NCBI GenBank assembly: GCA_024225275.1
Contig: JAAEMS010000115.1
Coordinates: forward strand, 1 to 61,146
Length of the DNA: 61,146 bases
From: Actinomycetes bacterium
Lineage (GTDB): Bacteria > Actinomycetota > Acidimicrobiia > Acidimicrobiales > JAAEMS01
Direction: 5' to 3'
In this document: in pieces, positions 1 through 9,072 of the stretch
Layout: every line of letters starts with the position of its first letter
Numbering within the stretch: position 1 is the first letter of the stretch
Made by a program: the position numbers and the translations under genes
Notes under the pieces: generated by a model
Told to the model about the DNA's origin: nothing
Databases searched by the model: none
The model's input: only the letters and a program-made list of their open reading frames with translations

Positions 1-659
1 AAGCCCCGCAGCCGGTTCACGCTGAGCTCGGAAGTGATGATCCGACTCTCCAGATCGACGACCCGCTCGGTCACGTCGTCGGCCGAGATGGTCTGAGTCA
101 CCAGATCGCCCAGACCCTCGAGGCGGGACAGAGCCTCCTGGAAGTCAGCCGGCCTCACCTTGAACTCGTAGACGGTGCGGGGTGTCGGATCCGACGTGGT
201 CTCCTGGCCGAAGACCAAACCCCCGAGCCCGGCGATGGCGGTTTGGGCCTTGCGGGCTGCGGCGGTGACATCCTCGACCTCGACAACCACATCGGCGGTG
301 TAGACGATCTTGCGACCGAAGTCGGACGGCTGGAGATCGCCGTCGGGCACCGAACCCGATTGGCCGCCCACACCAGGGTCAGCGCCCTCATCCGAGTCAG
401 CCACCGCTCCATCGGCCCCCTCTTCACCGCCGCCGGATTCGACCTCGCGGTCGAGATCCCCGCTGGCGACGTCGTCGCCAACTTCACCGTCTGAGTCGTC
501 GCTGTCGTCGAACGAGGCCTCGGACGAATCGCCGTCGTCAACGCTGGTGCCGCGATCGTCATCGCCCGCACCGCACGCGGTGACCAGGAAGGTCAACGCC
601 ACAACCAGGCCCAGGAGGCGTCGCCACCGGCTGGGTCGAGTTCGGATGGTCGTGGTCAT
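1..659 (-). CDS. DUF4349-domain lipoprotein, C-terminus cut by window edge
   Basis: The N-terminus reads as a lipoprotein signal: basic MTTTIRTR start, hydrophobic stretch LLGLVVALTFLVTACG, with the lipobox Cys at about residue 25. An acidic Ser/Asp-rich spacer of roughly 70 residues follows. The DUF4349 domain begins at RKIVYTADVVVEVEDV and includes the family's DDVTERVVDLESRI signature. The frame is still open at base 1, so the last part of the domain and any C-terminal membrane helix lie outside the window. DUF4349 proteins are envelope-anchored and of unknown function. The ATG at 659 is the only start that keeps the signal peptide. It is divergent from the small gene at 755. Confidence 0.8.
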   Translation of the reverse strand, partial: MTTTIRTRPSRWRRLLGLVVALTFLVTACGAGDDDRGTSVDDGDSSEASFDDSDDSDGEVGDDVASGDLDREVESGGGEEGADGAVADSDEGADPGVGGQSGSVPDGDLQPSDFGRKIVYTADVVVEVEDVTAAARKAQTAIAGLGGLVFGQETTSDPTPRTVYEFKVRPADFQEALSRLEGLGDLVTQTISADDVTERVVDLESRIITSELSVNRLRG

Positions 660-754
660 CGGTCTCCCTCTCGTCCGGCCCGCAGGCTCGATTGGGAAGT
701 CCGACGGTCGCGCCCGCTGTCCGGTTCCCGGCCGTCTCGTTACAGTTCGATCTC

Positions 755-925
755 ATGATCGGTGACTGCGAGAGCTGCGGCGACAACGAAGAGGATCTCA
801 CCCTGGTCCAACGGGTGTACCTAACCCCCGCCGACTGGGATCGCGAGGAGAAGGTCGAGGTGGCCGAGGGAACCGAGCACTGGTGTGCCGTCTGCCTCCT
901 CCACTACCCCCACCAGGTGGTGTAG
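755..925 (+). CDS. Small double-CxxC protein, 56 aa, function unknown
   Basis: A compact acidic protein with two CxxC pairs, DCESC near residue 4-7 and WCAVC near residue 43-46, followed by a His (LLHYPHQVV). This spacing suggests one structural zinc site. No enzymatic motif is visible. The ATG at 755 is preceded by TACAGT at 741-746, a possible -10 box with only 8 bases to the start, so the mRNA may be leaderless. An upstream in-frame start at 692 exists but would add a sequence without motif character. It converges with the penicillin-binding protein gene across a strong hairpin at 958-996. The clear cysteine pattern makes it more likely real than a chance frame. Confidence 0.6.
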   Translation: MIGDCESCGDNEEDLTLVQRVYLTPADWDREEKVEVAEGTEHWCAVCLLHYPHQVV

Positions 926-957
926 GCCCGGTCCCGCGCTCACGGAACTTCGCTTCT

Positions 958-996
958 GGGGCAGCTTCACCCACACATCTTGTGGTGAAACTGCCC
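958..996. terminator. Strong hairpin between convergent genes
   Basis: Arms GGGCAG-C-TTCAC and GTGAA-A-CTGCCC close on a short inner stem (CACA/TGTG) with one bulged base. It lies between the stops of the small gene (925) and the penicillin-binding protein (1046), so it could terminate both. There is only a short A/T tract after the stem. Confidence 0.55.
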
Positions 997-1002
997 AAAT
1001 TG

Positions 1003-1038
1003 GTGGGGGTGGGGGTGGGGGCGCGGGTGGGGGAGGGG
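1003..1038 (+). other. G-tract array with quadruplex potential
   Basis: At least four runs of four or five G separated by single T or short spacers lie between the hairpin at 958-996 and the end of the penicillin-binding protein gene. The plus strand fits the G-quadruplex pattern; the pbp transcript would carry the C-rich complement. Confidence 0.45.
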
Positions 1039-1045
1039 TGAGAGG

Positions 1046-3301
1046 CTAGGTGGTGGTCGTGGTGGTCTCGTCGGTGGTGGTGCTCGTCGGTGCCGAGGTG
1101 GTGCTCGTCGGTGCCGGGATGGTGGTGGTCGACGCTGGGACCGTGGTGCCCGGCGAGGGGGCGATGGTGCTGGACGAGCTCGAGGTGGTGGTCGAGCCGC
1201 CGGGCAGGGTGGTGCCGGTGGTGGACGTCGTGGTCGAGCCGGTCGTGGTCGTGGTGCCGTCGCGCAGCCCAAGGTTGAGCTGGCGGCCCGGATAGCCGCT
1301 GGGCTGAGGGATGTCGCAACTGTCGAGACCCTGGGTGGCGCGACTCATGTAGGCCCCCCACATCTCGGCCGGGAACGTCCCGCCCTGGACTTCGATGTCC
1401 CGGAAGTCGTCCATGAACCGGGGCTCCTCGCCCGGCTTGCCCACGTAGCCCATCCACACCGCGGTGGTGAGCTTGCACGTATAGCCCACGAACCAGGCGT
1501 CGCGGTTGTCCTGGGTGGTTCCCGTCTTACCCGCGGCGGGCTGGCCGAACGCGGCCTTGCGGCCGGTGCCACCCTCGACCACCCGGCTGAGGGCGTAGGT
1601 GACCTGGCGGACCACTCCCGAGTCGAGCACTTCCCGGGGTTTCGGTTCCCACTCCCACACCACCTCGCCGTCGGCGTCTTCGATACGGGTGATGAAGGTG
1701 GGGTCGATGCGAGTGCCCTCGCGGGCCAGGGTGTTGTAGGCGGTAGCCATGTCGAGCACCGAGACCTCGCCGGCCCCCAACACCAGAGAGTTCACCTCGG
1801 GCAGGTCCGATTCGATACCGAGGCGGTGCGCGGTGTTGACCACATTGGCCGGCCCGACCTCGAGCATGAGCTGGGCGTACACCACGTTGGACGACACCCG
1901 GGTGGCCTGGAGCAGATCCATCGAACCGGCGGCCGAGGAACCGCCCCGCACAGTCCAGTCGCGGCCGGCGTTGGCCCCTTCGAGCACGATGACCCTGGGC
2001 GCCAGGAAGAAGCTGCGGGCCGAGAACCCCTGGCTGATGGCCTCGGCCAGCACGAACGGCTTGAAGCTCGAGCCCGGCTGGCGGCCCGAACCACCACCAT
2101 CGACCCCCAGAGCCAAGTTGACCTCACTCTGGTCGAAATCGAAGCCGCCCACCATGGCGCGGACGCGACCCTGATCGTCGATCGAGACGATCGAGGCCGC
2201 GGGCTCACCGTTGAGGGGATCGAGGGTGTCGGTGACCGTCTCGAACGCTGCCCTCTGCATCTCGTGATCGAGGGTGGTGTAGATCCTCAGACCCTTGGTG
2301 TAGATGGCCGCTCCCAATTCGAGGTCGACGGACACCACCCGACGTACCCAGTCGACGAAGTACTCGGTGCCGTAGTGGGCGCCCTGAACCTCGCCGAGAC
2401 CTTCGCGGCTGAGCTTCTCGACGACCGAACAGTGGGCTCCGCTGCGCTGAGCCCCGAAGCAGACATCCCACGGGCGAGCGTTGGCCGCGTCGGCCTCTTC
2501 CTGGGTGATGAGCTCGTCCTCGAGCATGCGGGCCAGTACTGAAGCCCGCCGCTGGTGGGCCACCGCAGGATCTCGGGTGGCCTCGGCCGCCTCGGGGGCC
2601 CGGATCAGTCCGGCCAGGTACGCCGCGTCCGCCAAGTCGATCTCGCCGATGTCCTTGTTGAAGTAGGCCTGGGAGGCGGACTGAACCCCGTAGGCGCCCC
2701 GGCCGAAGTAGATGCGGTTGAGGTACCGGAGGAGGATCTCCTCCTTGGTCAGCTCACGCTCGAGCTTGATGGCCAGCACCGCTTCCTGGATCTTGCGTTT
2801 GACGGTGCGATCGCGGGTGAGGAAGGCGTTCTTCACGTACTGCTGGGTGATGGTGGACCCGCCCTGGGTCACCCCCACGCCGCGGATGTCGTTCCACGCG
2901 GCACGGGTGATGCCCACCGGATCAACACCCCGGTGGGTGAAGAAGTCCTGATCCTCGGCGGCGACCACCGCGTCGATGAGGACCTGGGGCAATTCCTCGT
3001 AGGTGACATTCAGGCGGTCTTCGCCGGCGCTGAGCTGAGCGATCGCGTTCTCGGGGCCACAGGGATCGGTGACCTCGATGGAGCAGACGAATGAAGTCTG
3101 GACCAGGTCGGCCTCCTGATCGGCGTAATCCTCGGGCAGCGGGAGCTGGGCGAGCACGTAGGCCACGCCGGAGAAGGCGGCGATACCCAGCAGGAAGATG
3201 AGGAAGAAGACCCGGCGTAGGCGCCAGAAGATGCTGCGCCGCTTCCGGCGGGGAATCTTGGCCTTGATACGGGCCCAACGAGACAGGGAGGGAGGAGCCA
3301 T
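1046..3301 (-). CDS. Class A penicillin-binding protein (transglycosylase/transpeptidase)
   Basis: A 751-residue bifunctional peptidoglycan synthase. A cytoplasmic basic segment (PRRKRRSIFWRLRR) precedes one membrane helix at about 29-50. The GT51 glycosyltransferase domain (about 60-290) has the catalytic EDQDFFTHRGVD and the GGSTITQQYVKN motifs. The transpeptidase domain (about 370-650) has the active Ser in QPGSSFKP, SSN as second motif and KTGTTQDNRDAWFVG as the third. The last about 70 residues are a Thr/Ser-rich, Pro-containing extracellular tail, common in actinobacterial enzymes. It starts 9 bases after the DUF5318 gene, so both probably share a transcript. Function is cell-wall assembly at the outer face of the membrane. 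Confidence 0.95.
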   Translation of the reverse strand: MAPPSLSRWARIKAKIPRRKRRSIFWRLRRVFFLIFLLGIAAFSGVAYVLAQLPLPEDYADQEADLVQTSFVCSIEVTDPCGPENAIAQLSAGEDRLNVTYEELPQVLIDAVVAAEDQDFFTHRGVDPVGITRAAWNDIRGVGVTQGGSTITQQYVKNAFLTRDRTVKRKIQEAVLAIKLERELTKEEILLRYLNRIYFGRGAYGVQSASQAYFNKDIGEIDLADAAYLAGLIRAPEAAEATRDPAVAHQRRASVLARMLEDELITQEEADAANARPWDVCFGAQRSGAHCSVVEKLSREGLGEVQGAHYGTEYFVDWVRRVVSVDLELGAAIYTKGLRIYTTLDHEMQRAAFETVTDTLDPLNGEPAASIVSIDDQGRVRAMVGGFDFDQSEVNLALGVDGGGSGRQPGSSFKPFVLAEAISQGFSARSFFLAPRVIVLEGANAGRDWTVRGGSSAAGSMDLLQATRVSSNVVYAQLMLEVGPANVVNTAHRLGIESDLPEVNSLVLGAGEVSVLDMATAYNTLAREGTRIDPTFITRIEDADGEVVWEWEPKPREVLDSGVVRQVTYALSRVVEGGTGRKAAFGQPAAGKTGTTQDNRDAWFVGYTCKLTTAVWMGYVGKPGEEPRFMDDFRDIEVQGGTFPAEMWGAYMSRATQGLDSCDIPQPSGYPGRQLNLGLRDGTTTTTGSTTTSTTGTTLPGGSTTTSSSSSTIAPSPGTTVPASTTTIPAPTSTTSAPTSTTTDETTTTTT

Positions 3302-3310
3302 CGAGCGCGC

Positions 3311-3694
3311 TCAGTCACCCAGGTCGAAGGTCTGGGCCAGATGGTTCCACCCACAATTGGGGCACACCTCGACGACAAAGCACTGGAACCGGCCGTCGCG
3401 GACGGCGATGGCGTCGATCTCAGCCGCGGTCTGCACGCACCGGCCGTGAGGGGGAAGCCGGGGGCCGAAGACATAGCTGACCAGCACCAGTTGGTGGCGC
3501 GAGCAGATGGGGCAGTCTTCGCCGGTGGGACGGGAGTAGCTCTGGGCGGCCCGCCTCAGCTCCGGGTGGGCGTCGCAGAGCTCGGTGGCGCCGACATTGC
3601 CGCGGCGGTACTCGGCCAGGACCCCGGCCCGGGCCAACCGATAGTCGACCACGCCAGGTCCGGCGCCCCGTATGGCGTTGGGTTGGAATCCCAT
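3311..3694 (-). CDS. DUF5318-family zinc-ribbon-like protein, 127 aa
   Basis: Contains two cysteine pairs typical of a small metal-binding domain: CPICSRHQ near residues 61-64 and CPNCGWNH near residues 111-114, the second with a nearby His. The N-terminal VVDYRLARAGVLAEYRRG is characteristic of the actinobacterial DUF5318 family. The ATG at 3694 gives MGFQPNAIRG; longer reading would run into the divergent methyltransferase gene. The stop is 9 bases before the penicillin-binding protein start, and this pairing is conserved in actinobacteria, so a cell-envelope regulatory role is possible but unproven. Confidence 0.8.
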   Translation of the reverse strand: MGFQPNAIRGAGPGVVDYRLARAGVLAEYRRGNVGATELCDAHPELRRAAQSYSRPTGEDCPICSRHQLVLVSYVFGPRLPPHGRCVQTAAEIDAIAVRDGRFQCFVVEVCPNCGWNHLAQTFDLGD

Positions 3695-3767
3695 CAGAAC
3701 CGAAGCGTATCGAGCGCCGATCCGGCGCGGTCCGCGGGGCCCGAGACGAGGTGACAGGATCAGGGTC

Positions 3768-4520
3768 ATGGAACCGCCGGTCAACGAACCCCCGGTCCGC
3801 CCATCCGCCGGGCAGACCCACCCCGCCGCCTTCCCCGAGGGCGCCGATCCCTCAGCCGACGCGGTGCAGTACGGGCCCGACATCCCCGACGAATCCACCC
3901 TGCGCCTCCTGGGCGATCCCCAGGGTCGGCGCCTGGTCGTGCTGGGGTCCGGTGGCCTCAACCCGATCGTCCTGGCCAAGGCAGGCGCCCGCGTCATCGT
4001 GGTCGATCCCCGGCCCGACTCCCTGGAACGAACCCGGCTGGCCGCCCGCCAGGCCGAGGTCAACGTCGAGGTCAACGAGGCCGCCCTTCACGCGCTGGCC
4101 TTCCTGAGGGCCGACAGTGTCGACGCGGTGGTGAGCGCCTACGGTCTGACCACCGTCGAGGATCTGGGCCGGGTCTTTCGCCAGGTCCATCGCATCCTTC
4201 GCCACCAGAGTCAGTTCGTGTTCTCCCTCCCCCACCCCGCCTCGGCCCTGCTCGACACCAACTCGCCCGACCCCCTCCGCCTGGTCCGATCCTGGTTCGA
4301 CAACTCGGTCCGCAGCTGGACCAGCGACGGTGAAGACAGCCACGACCGCCCTCGCAGCCACGGCGAGCTGGTCACCGGACTGTCGCGCGCCGGCTTCGTG
4401 GTGGACGCAATGCACGAGCCGGAGCCGACGGTTTCGGGCATGCACAGCCGGCTCTGGAGCGACACCTTCCGCTGGGTGCCGCCCACCCTGGTCGTTCGGG
4501 CTCGCAAACAGGGTTCATGA
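3768..4520 (+). CDS. SAM-dependent methyltransferase, class I
   Basis: A 250-residue protein with a Rossmann-type SAM-binding core. Motif I is VVLGSGGLNPIVLAKAG near residue 55, followed by an acidic strand end (VVDPRPDS) and the post-I region. The segment DSVDAVVSAYGLTTVEDLGR corresponds to motif II, and HRILRHQSQFVFSLPHP is the usual motif III turn. The target is not evident. ATG at 3768 is preceded by CAGGAT at 3755-3760, 7 bases away, again suggesting a leaderless start. The gene is divergent from DUF5318 and convergent with the CCA-adding enzyme. Confidence 0.8.
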   Translation: MEPPVNEPPVRPSAGQTHPAAFPEGADPSADAVQYGPDIPDESTLRLLGDPQGRRLVVLGSGGLNPIVLAKAGARVIVVDPRPDSLERTRLAARQAEVNVEVNEAALHALAFLRADSVDAVVSAYGLTTVEDLGRVFRQVHRILRHQSQFVFSLPHPASALLDTNSPDPLRLVRSWFDNSVRSWTSDGEDSHDRPRSHGELVTGLSRAGFVVDAMHEPEPTVSGMHSRLWSDTFRWVPPTLVVRARKQGS

Positions 4521-4563
4521 CGGCTCGGCCCAGGCCCCTGGATCTGACCTCCAAAACGACCGA

Positions 4564-4597
4564 GACGGTGGGAGTCACCGCCTTGACTCCCACCGTC
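4564..4597. terminator. Perfect 14-bp inverted repeat, probable bidirectional terminator
   Basis: Arms 4564-4577 (GACGGTGGGAGTCA) and 4584-4597 are exact reverse complements around a 6-base loop. It sits 43 bases after the methyltransferase stop in the 245-base convergent gap before the CCA-adding enzyme. No U-tract follows. The rest of this gap shows no gene. Confidence 0.6.
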
Positions 4598-4765
4598 CGG
4601 TTGGCTTCGGATCCAATCCGCCAATCGGAATCCGAAGTACTGGTTCGACACCCGCCCGATGTCGTAACCGCCACCGAGCACCACCCTAGGTGACCGACGT
4701 TACTCACTCGATGGGTGATTCGGCCCATTTTGGTCGATTCCACCACTTAGCGTGGTCAGTCTGGA

Positions 4766-6031
4766 TCAGCTAGCCCCTTCCCGTAGGACCCGACGAGCCT
4801 CGGCGGCATCCAGAGGCCCGAACTCCAGCCGGCGGGCCCGCAACCGCTCGACGGCGCGACCCACTTCGGGCCCCGGGCCCACGCCGAGAAGCTCCATGAT
4901 CTCCCCGCCCCCGAGCGGCACCGAGTCGTCGTCGAGATCCTCGGTGGCCGCCAGCCGGGCCCACCCCTGGGCGGCCGCGGCAACGATCTCACCATGGCCC
5001 CGGGCCCTGGCCAGCCCCAGCAGAGCCTCGCGATCAGACCCCAACCGCAGCGCCCACCGACGCAGCTCGGCGTCCTCGAACGCCGGGGGGTGGGACATCA
5101 CCCAGTCGAGACCGTCGAGAAGGAGCCGGATCCGCGCCGATCCGCGCCGCGAGAACTTCAGCCGCTCGAGCCGGGCTATCGCGGCATCGGGCTCGACCGA
5201 CAGCAGGGCGGCCAGCCTGAGCTCACGGTCGGACGCAGGCAGTTGGGCAATGGCTGCAATGGTCTGCGCAACGGCCTCGGCCCCGGCCTCGGCCCCGTAT
5301 CGGGGAGCGATGTGGTCCATCACTCCTCGCTCGATCAGGAAGTCGAGACCAGTGGTGGGATCGGGAGCACCCAACAGCTTGAGCAGTTCGTCGTGGATTC
5401 GCTCGGCTGACACGATGGCCAGCCGCCCCACGAACTCGTCAACCGCGGCCAGCAACTCGGCTACCGGCATCAGGTCGAGCCTGGCGATGAAGCGGGCTGC
5501 CCTCATCATGCGCAAGGGGTCGTCGGTGAACGACACCGACGGATCGAGCGGGGTGCGCAGCACCCGGCTCCCCAGATCGCGTGCCCCGAAGAAGGGGTCG
5601 ATGAGCTCGGGGGCCGGCAGCTCAACCGCCATGGCATTCACCGTGAAGTCCCGGCGGGCCAGATCGCTCTCGATGGCGGTACTGAACTCGACTGCCGGTT
5701 TGCGCGAGGCCGGATCGTAGGACTCGGCCCGGTGGGTGGTGATCTCGAACTCACGCCCCTGGTACGAACAGCCGACGGTTCCGAAACGCTCACCCTGGGT
5801 CCACACCGCATCAGCCCAGTCAGCGACCAGGTCCTTGGTCTGCTCCGGGCGGGCGTCGGTAGTGAGATCGAGGTCGTCGCCATCGCGTGGGGCGACGCCG
5901 GCCAGCACGTCACGAACCACGCCCCCCACCAGGAAGATCCGGAAGCCGGCCGACACGAACCGCCCGGCCAGGGGCGCCACCTCGGCCAGGATTGACTGCC
6001 AGCGGGTATCGTCGATCGGGAGCTCGGACAT
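4766..6031 (-). CDS. CCA tRNA nucleotidyltransferase
   Basis: A 421-residue class II nucleotidyltransferase that builds or repairs the tRNA 3' CCA end. The head has FLVGGVVRDVLAG and the metal-binding DDLDLTT; the flexible-loop and neck motifs ARRDFTVNAMA and DDPLRMMRAARFIARL follow. The usual actinobacterial relative (PcnA near oriC) carries an HD-type motif in the middle; here the matching stretch reads LRLAALLSVEPDAAIARL, with no HD pair, so the phosphohydrolase part looks lost. The ATG at 6031 (MSELPIDDTR) fits the family start; an extension to 6193 would overlap the divergent acetyltransferase gene. Confidence 0.88.
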   Translation of the reverse strand: MSELPIDDTRWQSILAEVAPLAGRFVSAGFRIFLVGGVVRDVLAGVAPRDGDDLDLTTDARPEQTKDLVADWADAVWTQGERFGTVGCSYQGREFEITTHRAESYDPASRKPAVEFSTAIESDLARRDFTVNAMAVELPAPELIDPFFGARDLGSRVLRTPLDPSVSFTDDPLRMMRAARFIARLDLMPVAELLAAVDEFVGRLAIVSAERIHDELLKLLGAPDPTTGLDFLIERGVMDHIAPRYGAEAGAEAVAQTIAAIAQLPASDRELRLAALLSVEPDAAIARLERLKFSRRGSARIRLLLDGLDWVMSHPPAFEDAELRRWALRLGSDREALLGLARARGHGEIVAAAAQGWARLAATEDLDDDSVPLGGGEIMELLGVGPGPEVGRAVERLRARRLEFGPLDAAEARRVLREGAS

Positions 6032-6133
6032 CACCGGAGCGAGGCTAACGGCCGGCTCTCCCCCGGTCGACCAGCCGAACGGTGCTGGACCCGTATCCTG
6101 GTCACCCGAGGAGGTACCGGTGGGCCATCCATC

Positions 6134-6853
6134 GTGAGCCGGTTCTCGGTGATCCAGAAGGGGAGCGACCGTATGCGGGTCGGCCCCTGGCACGGCGATG
6201 ACTCCGTCGCGTACGTGGTGCCCCTCCCGGGCCAGAACCGCTTCGAGCGCGAGAGCATCAAGTCATGCCGCGACGATCTGACTCGCCAGGGGTACACCCA
6301 CGCGGTCACCGCCGCCCTCGGACCCGGTGAATCACAGCCCTTCCTGGCTGCCGGCTTCACCCCCCGAGAAGAGCTGCGCCTGCTGCGCCACGACCTCAGC
6401 GACATCCCCGACATCACCAGCCACAACCAGAGGCGCGGCCTGCTCACCGACATCCCCGCAGTCCTCGAAATCGACCACTCCGCCTTCCAACCCTTCTGGC
6501 GCCTCGACCAGGCCGGGATCAAGGAGGCCCGGCGGGCCACTCCGGTCAGCCGTTTCCGGATCGCCACCGCCGAGCGGGGATTCAACCGTCGCCCCTCAGG
6601 GTACGCAATCACCGGTAGGGCCGATCGGCGCGGCTACCTCCAGCGTCTGGCCGTCGACCCCCGGGCCCACGGTCATGGTCTGGGCGCCGCGCTGGTGGTC
6701 GACAGCCTCCGTTGGCTCAAACGTCACCACACCACCGACGTCACCGTGAACACCCAAGCCTCGAACGAGCATGCCTACGCTCTCTACCAACGGTTGGGAT
6801 TCGAGCCCCTCGCCCACGGACTCATGGTCCTCGAGTGCCCCCTCGAACCGTGA
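6134..6853 (+). CDS. GNAT-family N-acetyltransferase
   Basis: The C-terminal half has the acetyl-CoA-binding GNAT signature: YLQRLAVDPRAHGHGLGAAL (motif A, with RxxGxG-type turn at HGHGLG) and NEHAYALYQRLGFEP (motif B). The N-terminal half resembles a degenerate second GNAT repeat. GTG at 6134 lies behind GAGGAGG at 6108-6114, rather far; an ATG at 6173 is a possible internal start. The position between the CCA-adding gene and the DUF6049 gene is where mycobacteria have a NUDIX gene. The stop overlaps the next start (TGATG), implying coupled translation. The substrate is unknown. Confidence 0.82.
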   Translation: MSRFSVIQKGSDRMRVGPWHGDDSVAYVVPLPGQNRFERESIKSCRDDLTRQGYTHAVTAALGPGESQPFLAAGFTPREELRLLRHDLSDIPDITSHNQRRGLLTDIPAVLEIDHSAFQPFWRLDQAGIKEARRATPVSRFRIATAERGFNRRPSGYAITGRADRRGYLQRLAVDPRAHGHGLGAALVVDSLRWLKRHHTTDVTVNTQASNEHAYALYQRLGFEPLAHGLMVLECPLEP

Positions 6854-9060
6854 TGAGCTTCCGCGCCCCACCCACCCGGACCCTGGCCCTGACGGCTCTC
6901 GCCCTGCTCGTGAGTGCCTTGCTCACCCCCGGGCTCGGAGCCGAACGCAGGGCCGGGGCTCAGGGCCTCGCGCCCACCCTCGAACTGGTGACCCAGAGCC
7001 CGTGGGTCGAGGCCGAAGGCGAGTGGCAGGTCGAGCTCCTTCCCACCGACATCGGCCCTGACGCCACCATCGAGATGACCCTCTTCGGTCCGGTCACAAC
7101 CCGCCAGACCCTGGCCGAGACCATCTCGGGCAGCGACCTGGGCCCCTTCTTCTGGCGTACCGACTCACCAGTCCGGGTCGATGAAGCCCCCCGGTCGGAC
7201 GCCGGCAACATCGTGCTCACCATCCCTTTGCGCGACGAGGGCGAATTCGACGAGGCCCGGGTCAGGGTCCGGGAGCCGGGAGTCATGCCCGTTCGTATCG
7301 AGGCCCGCGACGCCCAAGGTCAACCCCTCGCCGACCTGGTCACCCATCTCATCCGGTTGCCCCGCGAAGACGCCGAGCTCCCCGCCTCCGACCTGCTGAT
7401 CTCCCTGGTCGTGCCGCTCCACTCCTCACCGTCGATTCACCTCGACGGCACCCGGAGCCTGGCCCCCGCCGAAGCAACCCGCTTCGGAGACCTGGTCCGA
7501 GAGCTGGCCGCCGGACCCATGCCCGTCACCATCACTCCGACGCCCGAGACCCTGGTGGCCCTCGCCGACGGATCGGCGGTGGGAGCCGACACGGTTGGTG
7601 TGCTCGCCGATATGGCCGAGACCAGTCAGATCATCGGCACCCCCTATGTCGACCTCGACCTGCTCAGCTGGATCAACGCGGGACGCGACGCCGTCGTCGC
7701 CGACACCCTCAGCCGCGGCTCCGAAGTCACTCGCGGCCTCATCGGAACCCGCCCCGACGTCCGCACTTGGGTGATCGATCAACCCTCCTCCACCACCGTC
7801 GTCTCCCGGCTGCACGACCTCCAGGTCGACCAGGTCGTGATCGACGAGGACGAGCTCACCCGTGTGCCCAGCGGTCCCATCCCGGTATCGACCGGAGGCT
7901 GGTTCGCCCTCCAAACCGACGATGACCGCGAGGTCCGCGCCGTTGCCACCAACGAAACCCTGGGCCGACTGTTCCTGACCGCCGAGACAGCCGCGGACGT
8001 CCACGAATTCCTGGCCCACATGGCCGTACTCCAGAACCAGTTCTCCCAGGACAACCGCGGGTTCGTCTTCGCCGCCCCCGACACCTGGGCCCCCAACCTG
8101 GATGCCCTCGCCCAACTCCTCCAGTTGCTCGACGGGTCGGGTCCGATCCGGGGCGTCACCATCGACGAACTGTTCGAGACCATCGACCGGACCATCGAAC
8201 CCGGTGGGTCGCCCGTCAACGGTCCCACTCTGGTGCGCGACCTCCGACCCACCGAACCCACCGACCTCGGGCCCCTGCCCACCCGGCTGCGGGAGGTCGC
8301 CGAGCAGTACTCGAGCTACCGGTCCCTGCTCGCCACCGACGATCCCGCGTTCGCCAGCCTCGAAGAACGCCTCCTCGTGGCCCGTTCGGCCGACCTCAGC
8401 ACCGCTCAGGCCCTGGCCATGATCGGTGCCGTCGAACAGGAGATCACCGACGGGCTCACCGAGATCACCCTCTCGGAGGCGGCCCCCATCACCCTGACCG
8501 GCCGCCAAGGGGTCATTCCGCTCAGGCTCACCAACACGTCCGCCAACACCGTCACCGTCAGCGTCGAGCTGATCAGCGACCGGCTCGACTTCCCCGACGG
8601 TGACATCACCCGTGTCGAGCTGCCGCCGGGCGACACACCGCTCGACGTGACGGTGCGCAGCAGCGGTTCCGGCGGGTTCCCTCTCCGGGTCGTCGTGAAC
8701 ACACCCGACGGCCGCATCGAACTGGCGCGCGCCACCTACAGCGTGAGGTCGACGTTCGTGCCCGGAGTCGGTATCGCCATCTCAGCCGCGGCCCTGCTGT
8801 TCCTCGTGGTCTGGTGGGCCCGCCATTGGCGCGACACATCCCGCGGCTCCAACCTGGTGCCCCTCGACGATGCCAAGGACCAACCCGACGATGCGTCGCG
8901 GCCGACGGAACCGACCGACACCGCGCCGGGCGGACCCATCGACGACGATCCGGCCGATCGGGTGGCTGTTCCCGGAACCGACCCGGACCGCGGGGGAGCA
9001 CCGAACCGACGTTCACGCCGGAGTCACCGCCGACCTCGACGGCCGCGCACCGGCCGATAG
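6853..9060 (+). CDS. DUF6049-family secreted/membrane protein
   Basis: A 735-residue envelope protein. It has an N-terminal signal-type helix (TLALTALALLVSALLTPGLGA), a large extracellular body, and one helix near residues 635-658 (VGIAISAAALLFLVVWWA) followed by an acidic then Arg-rich cytoplasmic tail. Length, topology and place next to the CCA-adding gene match the DUF6049 family (Rv3909-like), which normally precedes murJ. Here no murJ follows: the next gene, 12 bases on, is a membrane Ser/Thr kinase. A role in wall assembly is inferred from this neighbourhood only. Confidence 0.8.
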   Translation: MSFRAPPTRTLALTALALLVSALLTPGLGAERRAGAQGLAPTLELVTQSPWVEAEGEWQVELLPTDIGPDATIEMTLFGPVTTRQTLAETISGSDLGPFFWRTDSPVRVDEAPRSDAGNIVLTIPLRDEGEFDEARVRVREPGVMPVRIEARDAQGQPLADLVTHLIRLPREDAELPASDLLISLVVPLHSSPSIHLDGTRSLAPAEATRFGDLVRELAAGPMPVTITPTPETLVALADGSAVGADTVGVLADMAETSQIIGTPYVDLDLLSWINAGRDAVVADTLSRGSEVTRGLIGTRPDVRTWVIDQPSSTTVVSRLHDLQVDQVVIDEDELTRVPSGPIPVSTGGWFALQTDDDREVRAVATNETLGRLFLTAETAADVHEFLAHMAVLQNQFSQDNRGFVFAAPDTWAPNLDALAQLLQLLDGSGPIRGVTIDELFETIDRTIEPGGSPVNGPTLVRDLRPTEPTDLGPLPTRLREVAEQYSSYRSLLATDDPAFASLEERLLVARSADLSTAQALAMIGAVEQEITDGLTEITLSEAAPITLTGRQGVIPLRLTNTSANTVTVSVELISDRLDFPDGDITRVELPPGDTPLDVTVRSSGSGGFPLRVVVNTPDGRIELARATYSVRSTFVPGVGIAISAAALLFLVVWWARHWRDTSRGSNLVPLDDAKDQPDDASRPTEPTDTAPGGPIDDDPADRVAVPGTDPDRGGAPNRRSRRSHRRPRRPRTGR

Positions 9061-9072
9061 CCTCATCACGAG

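Noticed and set aside
1046..1260. GGTGGT-rich tract as a tandem repeat or CRISPR-like array
   Set aside because: It is the coding sequence of the Thr/Ser-rich tail of the penicillin-binding protein; unit length is irregular and no spacers exist.
7426..8508. Long minus-strand frame inside the DUF6049 gene
   Set aside because: A Gly-rich shadow of a well-supported gene on the other strand, with no motif.
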